Source: Phycisphaerae bacterium (lineage in GTDB: Bacteria; Planctomycetota; Phycisphaerae; Sedimentisphaerales; Anaerobacaceae). From it: a DNA stretch of 64,000 nucleotides. The notes under the pieces were generated by a model, which saw only the letters and a program-made list of their open reading frames with translations, was not told the DNA's origin and ran no database searches. The position numbers and the translations under genes are program-made. The first letter of the stretch is position 1. Every line of letters begins with the position of its first letter. Shown piece by piece: positions 7,652 to 15,479 of this stretch. The DNA lies in assembly GCA_017993835.1 (NCBI GenBank), contig JAGOLX010000033.1, positions 1 to 64,000 of the forward strand, in the 5' to 3' direction.

Positions 7652-8518
7652 GCGGCGTTCTCCTTGCCAAAGGCGTTGTCTGGACACCAGCGGCTATTAT
7701 ACCGACGCCGTGCGCCGGCGCCATGCATCTTCCATGTGTCTCTAATTCATGGTAGGGAAAGGGATTATCTACGAGGATTCGGCTATTGGCGAGCCGTTTC
7801 TCGCGAGTTGTCAACCGTTTTTCCACCATAGTCGAGAAGTGAAGGTGTAAAGATGGGTGATTTGGGCAGCTTTTCGCCCTCGGTTTGTATCATTTCATAC
7901 AGAAACAGCGTGTGCAGAGTAGTCATTTCATAAAACTCGATAGAATAAAGACTTACAGGTTCATCACTCGGAGGGAGGCCCGAATAGGATCGAATACTAT
8001 CTGGGCGGGTCTGCGGCGCACGACTGGATGGGTTCACATTCTGCGGCCCCTCGCGGAAGACCCGCCTGAGTTATCCACAGGTTCTCCACAGCAGTCCCGG
8101 CGAGCGATCCAAGCCGCATGGCAGGAGCTGCCGCAGGCGACGCGGACCGTCGATCGAGCCAACCGCCCGTTGACGCCGTGAGCCAGACCGCTGCGAGTTG
8201 GGCTGAAAAATCTCCGCGCCGAGCTTCGAGGAAGAAGGGGCATTGGCCGATAATCCGCAGGCTGACAGCCCAGCGAGCGAGATGCCCTTCCGGATTCGTC
8301 CCCCCTTGGGGGCCGCCAGGGCGATTTCATTGACTCTGGGTCGCCAAATGGGTACACTACCTATATCAATCGCCCGACGGGCGCTTGATTCGAAATGGGG
8401 GGTGCTCATCAATCTCCTCTCTTGAGCACCATGGGTTTCTAGGTAAGTGGTGGCTTGGTGATTCCTGCTCGCATGGCAGGGGGTCGTTCTGCGCCAAGTC
8501 ATCGGGGGGTGTGGTGAC
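7652..8518. other. Long intergenic region with a paired DnaA-box motif
   Basis: No convincing gene is present. Positions 7740-7990 are notably AT-richer than the surroundings. TTATCCACA (8071-8079) is a consensus DnaA box and TTCTCCACA follows 12 bases later. GTATcatttcATAC near 7886 is a short inverted repeat. The rest is unremarkable. Confidence 0.5.
8401..8430 (+). promoter_or_regulatory. Hairpin in the leader of the PEP-CTERM gene
   Basis: GGTGCTCA and TGAGCACC form a perfect 8-bp stem around a 14-base loop that contains CTCCTC, an anti-Shine-Dalgarno-like stretch. It lies 89 bases upstream of the start at 8519. A regulatory role is only a possibility. Confidence 0.3.
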
Positions 8519-9496
8519 ATGAGAGAACGAACGTCTGGATTTCTTTGGGCCGCAGGGGGCCTCGTGCTTGCGTTGGCAACGACCCACGCGGCGCGGGCCA
8601 ACACGGTGGACGTGGTGCACGATGGATTCGGCGCCTACGACGTCACGACTTTCTGGGCCGGCGGGTACGACGGATACGACGTCAGCGCCGGCGTCTACAT
8701 GCTGAACAAGACCGCCGACACCGGCACCGGAAGCACGTGGCACAACGGCTCGATCCCGGGTTTCTGCGTCGAGCTCCACGAGACGGCCCCCACCGCGACG
8801 CACACTTACGACGTGGTCATGCCCGAGGACATGTACAACAGCTACACCGGCGAGCACCTGGGCACGACGAAGGCGAACTACCTGCGGGAACTGTGGGCCC
8901 GCTACTATGATTCCGCGTGGACCTCGGGCTCTTACACCGCGCAAGACAACCGGGCGGCCGAGGCGTTCGCCGCCGCGGCTTGGGAGATCGTCTACGAAGA
9001 CATGCCCCACTCCGCCGCGGAATGGGATGTCACCACCGACGGCACCTCCGGCGTCGGCGGCTTCCGCGCCCAGGACCTCGACTGGGAAACCGCGAACAAG
9101 TGGCTCCAATCGCTCACGGGCGGTGGGGCCAAGGCGGACCTGCGAGTCTTCGTTTGCGACGGCCAGCAGAACTACCTGGTCGCGGTGCCCGAGCCGGCCA
9201 CGTTGATCCTCCTCGGTCTGGGTGGGCTGTGCGGCCTGCGTCGGAAAAAGGCAGATCGGGCCTACTTGGGGAGGGAAAAACCTCCCTCTTCGGTTTTTCC
9301 CTCCCAAACGCCCGTCGCACGACGAGAGTCTCGTCCTGTCCATTCTTCAACGAAATCGAACCCCGACGCGCAGCGGTGCTCTGCCCCGAGGGAGATTTCG
9401 TTGAAGAATATAGGCCCGATCTGCCTTTTTCCGACGCATCCGTTGCGAGGCCGTGAAACAGGCGGTGCGGGAACAGTAGAGGAGCGAGAGCGATGA
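8519..9496 (+). CDS. PEP-CTERM protein extended by a family A element
   Basis: A 325-residue exported protein. It has a signal peptide (GLVLALATTHAARA), a body of about 195 residues of the type found in secreted PEP-CTERM proteins (GFCVELHE, AAAWEIVYED), and a sorting signal near residues 223-243: VPEPATLILLGLGGLCGLRRK. That signal normally ends the protein. Here a family A element (9243-9432) starts right at the arginine/lysine tail and adds about 80 residues before a stop. The extension could block exosortase processing or be trimmed with the tail. The stop overlaps the next start (ATGA), so the two PEP-CTERM genes are coupled. Confidence 0.85.
   Translation: MRERTSGFLWAAGGLVLALATTHAARANTVDVVHDGFGAYDVTTFWAGGYDGYDVSAGVYMLNKTADTGTGSTWHNGSIPGFCVELHETAPTATHTYDVVMPEDMYNSYTGEHLGTTKANYLRELWARYYDSAWTSGSYTAQDNRAAEAFAAAAWEIVYEDMPHSAAEWDVTTDGTSGVGGFRAQDLDWETANKWLQSLTGGGAKADLRVFVCDGQQNYLVAVPEPATLILLGLGGLCGLRRKKADRAYLGREKPPSSVFPSQTPVARRESRPVHSSTKSNPDAQRCSAPREISLKNIGPICLFPTHPLRGRETGGAGTVEERER
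9243..9432. repeat. Family A element, copy 3
   Basis: The outer arms begin GGAAAAAGGCAGATCGGG and are perfect inverted repeats. Inner hairpins have arms TTGGGGAGGGAAAAACC and TTCTTCAACGAAATC, in the reverse order compared with copy 1. Length is 190 bp. The element is open in the frame of the PEP-CTERM gene, but in a different phase from copies 1 and 2. Confidence 0.9.
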
Positions 9497-10167
9497 GAGT
9501 ATCCCTGACCCTGACAACCTTCCTGCTGGCGGCCCTGACGAGCCCGATGCTCGCCGACACGGTGACTCCGCAGCAGGTTCTCACCTTCGGCCCCGCCGAC
9601 GGCTCCGCGGGCGAGTGGTACTACAACGGCGCCGGCGTCATGAGCTTCGACCAGGACATCGTGGTCGATAGCGGCCTGGCCAGCAACTACGACGCCCTGG
9701 TCGGCGCCCGGGTGTATCTGCCTACGTTCCAGGTCAGCGGCATCCCGGACGCGCCGTATACGCTCACGCCGTTGGGCAGCTCCGAAATCACGATCAGAAG
9801 CGCCGACAACAGCGTTACCTATATGACAGGCACCCTGACGATCAGCGACCTGACCACCGTCGGCACCGTCGCGGGCGCCTACACCCAGTTCCAAGCGGAC
9901 ATCACGGACGTCTTCATCACGCACGAAGGTTCGGCCCTCGGGTCATCCGCCCTGGAGATCCTGGAGAACCTGAGTGTGACCTCGCTCGATTTCGACCTGT
10001 CCTTCACGGGCGGCAGCGGATCGGGCTACAAGAGCTTCGCGGACATGCTCGACCGCGGCGGCATCGGCAGCGGCGGCTTCAGCGGCTCGATGTCGATTCC
10101 GGAGCCCGCGACGATCATCCTGCTGGGCCTGAGCGGCCTGACCCTCGTCCGCAAACGACGCACCTAA
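9493..10167 (+). CDS. PEP-CTERM sorting domain protein
   Basis: A 224-residue exported protein with a signal peptide (LTLTTFLLAALTSPMLA) and a C-terminal PEP-CTERM signal (IPEPATIILLGLSGLTLVRK), which an exosortase would recognise and cut for attachment to the cell surface or matrix. The middle is rich in Thr, Ser, Gly and Asp and probably beta-structured, with no known enzymatic motif. GAGGAG before the start supports translation. It overlaps the upstream PEP-CTERM gene by four bases, so the two are probably made together. This copy ends normally and is a useful contrast to its extended neighbour. Confidence 0.85.
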   Translation: MRVSLTLTTFLLAALTSPMLADTVTPQQVLTFGPADGSAGEWYYNGAGVMSFDQDIVVDSGLASNYDALVGARVYLPTFQVSGIPDAPYTLTPLGSSEITIRSADNSVTYMTGTLTISDLTTVGTVAGAYTQFQADITDVFITHEGSALGSSALEILENLSVTSLDFDLSFTGGSGSGYKSFADMLDRGGIGSGGFSGSMSIPEPATIILLGLSGLTLVRKRRT

Positions 10168-10199
10168 TACAGACTTGAAGCCCCCCTTACCTTGGAAGG

Positions 10200-10227
10200 C
10201 TGGCCGCGGGTCCATACCCGCGGCCAG
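10200..10227 (+). terminator. Strong hairpin after the PEP-CTERM pair
   Basis: CTGGCCGCGGGT pairs perfectly with ACCCGCGGCCAG around a four-base loop, 33 bases after the stop. There is no run of T after it, so termination is plausible but unproven. Confidence 0.45.
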
Positions 10228-10244
10228 TGCCATTTCTGCAGGAA

Positions 10245-10400
10245 AAGCACGAATATCGAAACTCGAAATCCGAAACAAATCCAAACGATCAAAAGGAAGA
10301 AAACTCGAAACGGAGCCTCCGGTCCGGCGGCGGCGTTTCGTTCATTTGGACTTCGTGCTTCGGATTTGTTTCGAATTTCGTGCTTCGGATTTCGGATTTG
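10245..10400. repeat. Family E inverted repeat, copy 1
   Basis: The left arm is made of CGAATATCGAAACTCGAAAT and CCGAAACAAATCC. The right arm is the complement with duplications (GGATTTGTTTCGAATTTCG, CTTCGGATTTCGG). Copies occur at 25361-25516, 43969-44127 and around 57238-57570. Confidence 0.85.
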
Positions 10401-11040
10401 CTGCTTGCCGGTCTTTTGTGTCGTCGGGCGTGAGGGGTAGGGTGCGTATCACGCACCGTTCAATCTGCACTCGACATTTCTGCGCGCAAAAATAGAGGGA
10501 GACAGCGACCCCCCATTGCCTTGAACGGTCTGCCGCCCCCCCTGGAAAGAAGGAAGGAGTATTATGAGAAAGCCTGTTTGTGCCGTAGTGCCGTCTTCTG
10601 GTCACCCCTTACCAAGCAAAGTATACGGTGCGTTTCCCGGCGGGCAAAACGGGGCAGCGCGAAAATTCTCGCACGGAAATCAAAACCGCGAAGGACGCGA
10701 GGAAACCCAGGAACATGATTTGGGCGGCAGCGGTAGGGTGGGCTCTGCCCACCGTCTTGTCAACCGCCGAGGACCGCAGAGAACAACGCCTGGAACCCCA
10801 AACGCCGTCCTGAGCAGAGTCGAAGGATGAACGCCGATGAACGCGGACGCGGAGCTGTCATTCCCGCGAAAGCGGGAATCCATTCATCAGGTCGCGCCCC
10901 ATCCTGCGGTTCCTGGATTCCTGCTTGCTTGGCGCGGCCTTCGGCCGCAACCCAGATGTTTGATGTAAAGGAACGGACGGACCGATCCGGAATCCGACAC
11001 CCCACTGGCTTCACGATTCACGACAGTTGTCCCCACCCCA
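10401..11040. other. Intergenic region with repeat fragments and one doubtful short frame
   Basis: A short frame from 10564 to 10830 has a good ribosome binding site (GAAGGAAGGAG), but its residues have no protein-like pattern and it runs into repeat fragments such as GGTGGGCTCTGCCCACC near 10738. It may be the remnant of a gene broken by repeats. A family G palindrome occupies 10856-10928. I see no other feature. Confidence 0.4.
10856..10928. repeat. Family G palindrome, copy 2
   Basis: CATTCCCGCgaaaGCGGGAATCC is followed by GGATTCCTGC, the same two-hairpin layout as the copy at 5357-5443, but with a degraded right hairpin. Confidence 0.75.
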
Positions 11041-11069
11041 TTGACAATCATGGTTTTCAAGGGTATACT
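11041..11069 (+). promoter_or_regulatory. Near-consensus sigma70 promoter with a long leader
   Basis: TTGACA and TATACT are separated by exactly 17 bases. The next gene starts 294 bases downstream (11363), so the transcript would have a long untranslated leader. I see no known riboswitch in the leader. Confidence 0.65.
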
Positions 11070-11362
11070 GTAGGATTGCCGGATGGGGTGTGCACGGCTG
11101 CAGGCCGCCCCTGTTCGGCTTGGCTTCGGCATGTGTCGCTGCGAGTGCGTCCGATATAAGATCTCAGGACGGTCCATTGAGTGATCATGTCACGGAGCCA
11201 AGGGGAGGTGACGAAAAGTGCTCGCGCAGGACGGGTGATGGAGCACCGCGAGCCGGTCGCGCGTGGATCGAGAGGCCATGCGACGTCTTCACCATGCAGC
11301 GACAACGCAGCCGTAGAATAGGTGCATGAATACCGGGTGGATGCTTGAGAGGTGATGCGACA

Positions 11363-12097
11363 ATGTCAACAGCGTATGATGCATACAACATCGCGAGAAG
11401 CGAGGTTCGTTCCGTTGAGACAAGAGTCTCTGGGTTAGCGGATGCGCCCGTCGATGGCACAGTAGCCCCAGAAGCGGCACCGGTTCCTGCCTGTAGCCGT
11501 GCGGGATTCGGAACGAAGGCGACTCTTGTGACAATGCTGGCATTAGCAGCACTGGGAGCTAAAGCAGCACCAGTAAAAGCAGATATTTCAGAATTTCCTT
11601 CAACAAAATACGAATGGACATTGACTCTTAACGGAGCTGTTGGTGATGGACTGTACAGCTGGACTGGACTACTTAAAAATGTTAGTACAGGGGGAGCTGA
11701 CGATGCCGGAAAGGGTCTAGAAATATTTGCAGATAGTTTATCAAACATAAGTTTTGCTGGCGGGAGTCAGGCAGACTTCTGGGTTCCAACTTCTCTTGAT
11801 TCGAATAAATTAACAGCAGAGGCAACAAGTCCATTCGGACATATTTTGCCACAAGACATAAACCAAAGTCAAAGCTATTTATATGTTACTATGGAAAGTC
11901 AATGGAATACTAGTACTAACGGCGTAGTCTCTGTTTTTACTACCGACCATGGTAATTATACTTTTGAAAATGCTCAGGTTCCTGGAGAAATACCTGCAGT
12001 TCCATTACCTGGTGCAATCCTTCTTGTTGCTGCTGGAGCACCAGTAGTCGCTCATGGACTGAATAGGGAGAACAGGAAGAAAGCTCGTCGGGGGTAG
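11363..12097 (+). CDS. VPLPA-CTERM-like surface protein, AT-rich
   Basis: A 244-residue protein. A hydrophilic N-terminal extension of about 50 residues precedes a signal-like helix (TLVTMLALAALGAKAAP). The mature part is beta-rich with many Asn, Ser and Thr. The C-terminus (VPLPGAILLVAAGAPVVAHG then a basic tail) is a VPLPA-type sorting signal, a variant of PEP-CTERM. From about 11560 to 12000 the DNA is strikingly AT-rich, with codon use unlike its neighbours, while the N- and C-terminal coding ends are GC-richer. This suggests a transferred middle joined to local ends, or recent transfer. Start chosen for GAGAGGTG upstream. Confidence 0.7.
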   Translation: MSTAYDAYNIARSEVRSVETRVSGLADAPVDGTVAPEAAPVPACSRAGFGTKATLVTMLALAALGAKAAPVKADISEFPSTKYEWTLTLNGAVGDGLYSWTGLLKNVSTGGADDAGKGLEIFADSLSNISFAGGSQADFWVPTSLDSNKLTAEATSPFGHILPQDINQSQSYLYVTMESQWNTSTNGVVSVFTTDHGNYTFENAQVPGEIPAVPLPGAILLVAAGAPVVAHGLNRENRKKARRG

Positions 12098-12207
12098 GGG
12101 GTCGCATCCGGATTCAGGAATTAGAGATTGTCCCTGATCCCTCGCCGGTTTTGATTTCCGGCGACAACAACGGTGGGCACAGCCCGCCCTATTGCTGCCG
12201 ACCCACT

Positions 12208-12367
12208 CAGCCCCCGCCGTACAACGACGTCAGCCGCTGCCACCCACTCTTGGCCCCGTGGCGAACCGGGTCGATGATCGTCGCGGGAATCGGGGTTCAT
12301 CAGCCTTCCTCTGCGGTTCGATTTCCTCTGGGATCCTCGCCGGCCTCTGCGGTCGAAGAACAGCAAG
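12208..12367. repeat. Long direct repeat, left copy flanking the HEPN/MNT pair
   Basis: About 160 bases shared with 13210-13370, including CAGCCCCCGCCGtACAACG and CTGCCACCCACTCTTGGCCC, at roughly 80-85 percent identity by eye. The region before it (12121-12207) holds a GGTGGGCACAGCCCGCC hairpin and no gene. Confidence 0.75.
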
Positions 12368-12376
12368 AGCACGGTG

Positions 12377-12760
12377 TCACGTACTCCTCTGGAGAAGTGA
12401 TAGCAGGCGTTCCCTCATCGCCGTGGCCACACTCAATGCCGCATCGGCTTCCTCTCGACCCGCCGACTCGCCGGGGTAGCGGAAGATGACCGCTGAGCGC
12501 GACAGCAATCGGAGTTCTTCGACTGGCCAGTGCCATTCGGGACTGGAGGTATTGAGCAGACCGCTCAGGACTGTAAGGTCATGGGTCTTTGGCGGGATTT
12601 GGTCCTTGACGATGATCGCGGCTTTCATCAGCTTCTCGACGCATTGCTGGGCATGAAAACAACCCGCATCGTAGTTGGGGGGATCAGCCCGGACCTCACG
12701 CGTGGCCGTCAGGTAGTCCCCCTCGGCCTTCTCAATCCACTCGCGCACGACTTCGTTCAT
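12377..12760 (-). CDS. HEPN-domain protein (putative toxin of a HEPN/MNT pair)
   Basis: A 127-residue all-helical HEPN protein of the PF05168 type, with the typical YDAGCFHAQQCVEKLMKA near residue 30 and KTHDLTVL near residue 58. HEPN partners of MNT proteins are usually ribonuclease-type toxins. I do not see a clear Rx4-6H catalytic motif; RYPGE is found where family members often have related residues, so activity is uncertain. It overlaps the upstream MNT gene by 29 bases, the usual arrangement of a co-translated pair. Confidence 0.8.
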   Translation of the reverse strand: MNEVVREWIEKAEGDYLTATREVRADPPNYDAGCFHAQQCVEKLMKAAIIVKDQIPPKTHDLTVLSGLLNTSSPEWHWPVEELRLLSRSAVIFRYPGESAGREEADAALSVATAMRERLLSLLQRST

Positions 12761-13052
12761 ACAAGACCCGTCCCTGGTCCAAGGCTTCGCGGATCAGCGG
12801 GTCGCCCTGGGCGTAGCGTCGCTGCGTGTCATCCGGACGGCGGGCCAGCAGGTCCACAGCGAAGGGGGGATTCACGCAGTTCGTGATCTCCAGCGATTTC
12901 CAGAAGGGCTTGCCTTCGAACGGCAGGATCACCAGCAGGTCCACGTCCGAATCGCTCGTAGCCGTACCGCGAGCGTGTGATCCGAAGAGCACCACGCGCT
13001 CCGGGTCGTATGCCGCCGCAATGCGGTCCACCACGGCCTGAATGTCGTTCAT
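12732..13052 (-). CDS. MNT-type nucleotidyltransferase (putative antitoxin)
   Basis: A 106-residue minimal nucleotidyltransferase with the signature GSHARGTATSDSDVDLLV (GSx10DxD). In studied HEPN/MNT systems this protein AMPylates or otherwise neutralises the HEPN partner. The start is MNDIQ; an alternative start lies three codons upstream. It is the first gene of the pair and overlaps the HEPN gene. The module lies between two copies of a direct repeat, suggesting that it was inserted or duplicated as a unit. Confidence 0.85.
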   Translation of the reverse strand: MNDIQAVVDRIAAAYDPERVVLFGSHARGTATSDSDVDLLVILPFEGKPFWKSLEITNCVNPPFAVDLLARRPDDTQRRYAQGDPLIREALDQGRVLYERSRARVD

Positions 13053-13209
13053 CGCGACCATAACCAGCGACCTTCGTTAACCTGGAACCCTTGCTATACA
13101 TTACCGACTTTCCCGGCAAATGGCAAGATGAACGGTGGGCACAGACGGGACCCCAAACGCGAATTACCGTGTCTTGGGAACCCGACCACGGTGCGGCTGT
13201 CGCGCCACC

Positions 13210-13370
13210 CAGCCCCCGCCGCACAACGACGTCAACTGCTGCCACCCACTCTTGGCCCCATCGCGAACCAGGTCGATGATCGTTGCGGGAATCAGCGTTC
13301 ATCACCGTTGATCTGCGGTTTCATCCCCTCTGGGGCCACCGGTGGCCTCTGCGGTTGAAAGACAACAAGA
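13210..13370. repeat. Long direct repeat, right copy
   Basis: Matches 12208-12367 in the same orientation and ends 12 bases before the permease stop codon. The stretch 13062-13209 upstream of it holds the MNT gene leader and no other gene. Confidence 0.75.
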
Positions 13371-13381
13371 TCGGCGGGAAG

Positions 13382-15220
13382 TCAGCTCTCGCTTCGTTTG
13401 CGTTTGCTGAGCAGGACGGTGTCTCGCAGGGCCTGCTCGTTTCTTGCGGACATCCACTTGCGTTCGAAGTCGGCGTTCTGGACGATTTGGGCGATGGCGG
13501 AAAGGACGCGGAGGTAAAAGTTCCGCTGCTGGCGGCTGCCGACGATGACGAAGATCGTGCGGACCTCAGGGGCCTTGTCGGAGAAACGAATGCCCTGTCG
13601 GTTGCGGGCCAGCAGGATGTCGAAGCACTCGGTCCCGTCCACGACCACATGAGGCACCGCCAGCGTCTCGGTCAGGACCGTGCTCGTGTCCCGCTCTCTC
13701 TCGTGCAACAATCGCGTGAGCGTCTCGGGTTCTATGCCGACCCGCTGGGCTAGTTGCTTGCCCACCAGACCGAAAAACTCCTCCAGGTCCATTCTGCGGT
13801 CGAGGTCCAGCACGGGGCTCCTCTCCAGGATCCTGTCGAACCGATCCAGGGCGATCTGGTCCCGCTCGCGGACGATGGCCTTGAGCTCGCTTTCGAGGTT
13901 GCTGTCGCCGAAGTCCCTGTCCATGATCCGGCTCACCAGGTGCAGGATCGCGGATTCCGTCTGAGCCCGCCTGCGCCCGTAGAACCAATAGAGCGCAAAG
14001 CCCGCCACGACCAGAGCCGTCGTGACCAGAAAGGCGCTTTCTCCCATCTCCAGAATCACGAAGGCGAAACCGAGGATCGTTGCCAACTGGACCCAGGGAT
14101 ACAAAGGTGTGCGGAAACTCGGCCGATAGTTCTGCAGGCGACTCTCCCGCAGCAGGATCACCGACAGACTCGCCAGGACATACCCGAGCACGAAGACGGT
14201 CGACGCTGCCTCCACGAGGATCTCCAGGTGGATGAACATGGCCAGCAGGACGAGTGCGCCTGTAGTTAGAACCGCGACCCAGGGGACCTTCGATTTCATC
14301 CCGACCCGGCTGAACCCCTGCGGCAGCAGTTGATCCCGACTGACGGCGAGGAGGTATCGTGAGGCCGTCATGATGCCTGCGTTGGCGGTCGTCAAAAAGG
14401 CCAGCAGAGCCGCGACCGCGACGGTGAATCGTCCCGCCGATCCCATGAACGCGCCCGCAGCGTCCGAAATTGGGGTCAACGAATGGTCCAATTGCTCGGC
14501 GCCGAGCACGCCGCTGGTGACTGTGATCATCAGCGTGTACAGGATCGTGACCAGCGACAACGCCAGGACCATGCCCAGAGGAACCAATCGGTCGGGCTCC
14601 TTGATTTCGCCTGCCACGCTGGCGACTTTGAGCAACCCGCCGTAGGAGACGAACACGAAGCCCGTCGTCGAGAACACCGCGCGCAGGCCGTAGGGCGCGA
14701 ATGGCTCAAAATGACGCACGTTGATCTGGGGCAGTCCCCGAAAGATGAAGTACAACATCAGGCCGAGCAGCGCGACCACCAGGGCAACCTGGAACCTCGC
14801 TGCCTCTCGCACACCCACGAGATTCAGCACGATGAAGGCGATCCCCAGGGTCACCCCGACGACATAGTGATTCACCGGGAGGATCGGCGCCAGCAGTACC
14901 GCTGCTCCGACCAGCGCGAACGCGCTCTTGAGTGACAGGCTGAACCAGCTCAACACCCCGGCGGCGGTCCCCATGGCCGGCCCCATGGCGCGAGAGATGT
15001 AGAAGTAATCGGCGCCGGCCTTGGGCATTGCGGTGGTCAGCTCGATAATGCTCAGCAGGCCGCCCATGGCCAGCAGACCGGCCAGGAAGTAGGACAGCAC
15101 CATGGCCGGGCCGGCTCGCGCGTGCGCCAGGCCCGGCAGGATGAACAGGCCGGAACTGATCATCGCCCCCGAGGCGAGCGAGAAAATGTGAATCAGCCCC
15201 AGTTCCTTGGCCAGCCGCAT
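13382..15220 (-). CDS. APC-family amino acid permease with C-terminal EIIA-like domain
   Basis: A 612-residue protein. The first 435 residues are an APC-superfamily permease with about 12 membrane segments (SGAMISSGLFILPG, ITTANAGIM-type helices). The last 170 residues resemble a PTS EIIA type 2 domain with a plausible phospho-histidine in LAVPHVVV. This fusion is known in several phyla, and the domain may regulate transport through phosphorylation or simply bind a ligand. The start at 15220 was chosen because GAGGA lies about ten bases upstream and a promoter lies 60 bases away. Substrate is not readable. It is transcribed divergently from the antiporter gene. Confidence 0.8.
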   Translation of the reverse strand: MRLAKELGLIHIFSLASGAMISSGLFILPGLAHARAGPAMVLSYFLAGLLAMGGLLSIIELTTAMPKAGADYFYISRAMGPAMGTAAGVLSWFSLSLKSAFALVGAAVLLAPILPVNHYVVGVTLGIAFIVLNLVGVREAARFQVALVVALLGLMLYFIFRGLPQINVRHFEPFAPYGLRAVFSTTGFVFVSYGGLLKVASVAGEIKEPDRLVPLGMVLALSLVTILYTLMITVTSGVLGAEQLDHSLTPISDAAGAFMGSAGRFTVAVAALLAFLTTANAGIMTASRYLLAVSRDQLLPQGFSRVGMKSKVPWVAVLTTGALVLLAMFIHLEILVEAASTVFVLGYVLASLSVILLRESRLQNYRPSFRTPLYPWVQLATILGFAFVILEMGESAFLVTTALVVAGFALYWFYGRRRAQTESAILHLVSRIMDRDFGDSNLESELKAIVRERDQIALDRFDRILERSPVLDLDRRMDLEEFFGLVGKQLAQRVGIEPETLTRLLHERERDTSTVLTETLAVPHVVVDGTECFDILLARNRQGIRFSDKAPEVRTIFVIVGSRQQRNFYLRVLSAIAQIVQNADFERKWMSARNEQALRDTVLLSKRKRSES

Positions 15221-15282
15221 CCGGTTTCCGTCCTCAACAACAGCACTCTCTGCTCCATTCACACGGGTAGATACCCGCAGGC

Positions 15283-15310
15283 ATTATACCGGGTTCGGGG
15301 TATCAGTCAA
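15283..15310 (-). promoter_or_regulatory. Sigma70-like promoter of the APC permease
   Basis: On the minus strand TTGACT and TATAAT are separated by 16 bases, with the -10 box about 63 bases from the start codon. Confidence 0.6.
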
Positions 15311-15479
15311 ATCACTCGTGGCTTTGTGCGTCCCTGTGAACCGGCACATCGTATCGTCTTCGTCCGATATCGGGGTGACCATTTCCTGTCTTGTCCTGGG
15401 AGTGGGCTTGTCGCTGTCGCGCGGATCGACTATGATCCCGGGGACAATTGAGCTGCAGGATATCAATGGAAGAGAATGG

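Noticed and set aside
583-9432. Family A as a conventional insertion sequence or MITE of a known transposase
   Set aside because: No transposase gene lies within the elements, no clear target duplication was seen, and the inner hairpin modules vary in order.
10564-10830. 88-residue frame with a good ribosome binding site
   Set aside because: Residues look like translated repeat sequence with no fold pattern; kept only as a possible gene remnant.
11070-11362. Riboswitch in the leader of the VPLPA gene
   Set aside because: I compared it with the remembered cyclic-di-GMP (GEMM) consensus and others and found no match.
12829-13305. 158-residue minus-strand frame over the MNT gene and the direct repeat
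   Set aside because: Its residues come from the repeat and an alternative phase of the MNT gene. A matching frame in the left repeat copy shows it is repeat sequence, not a gene.
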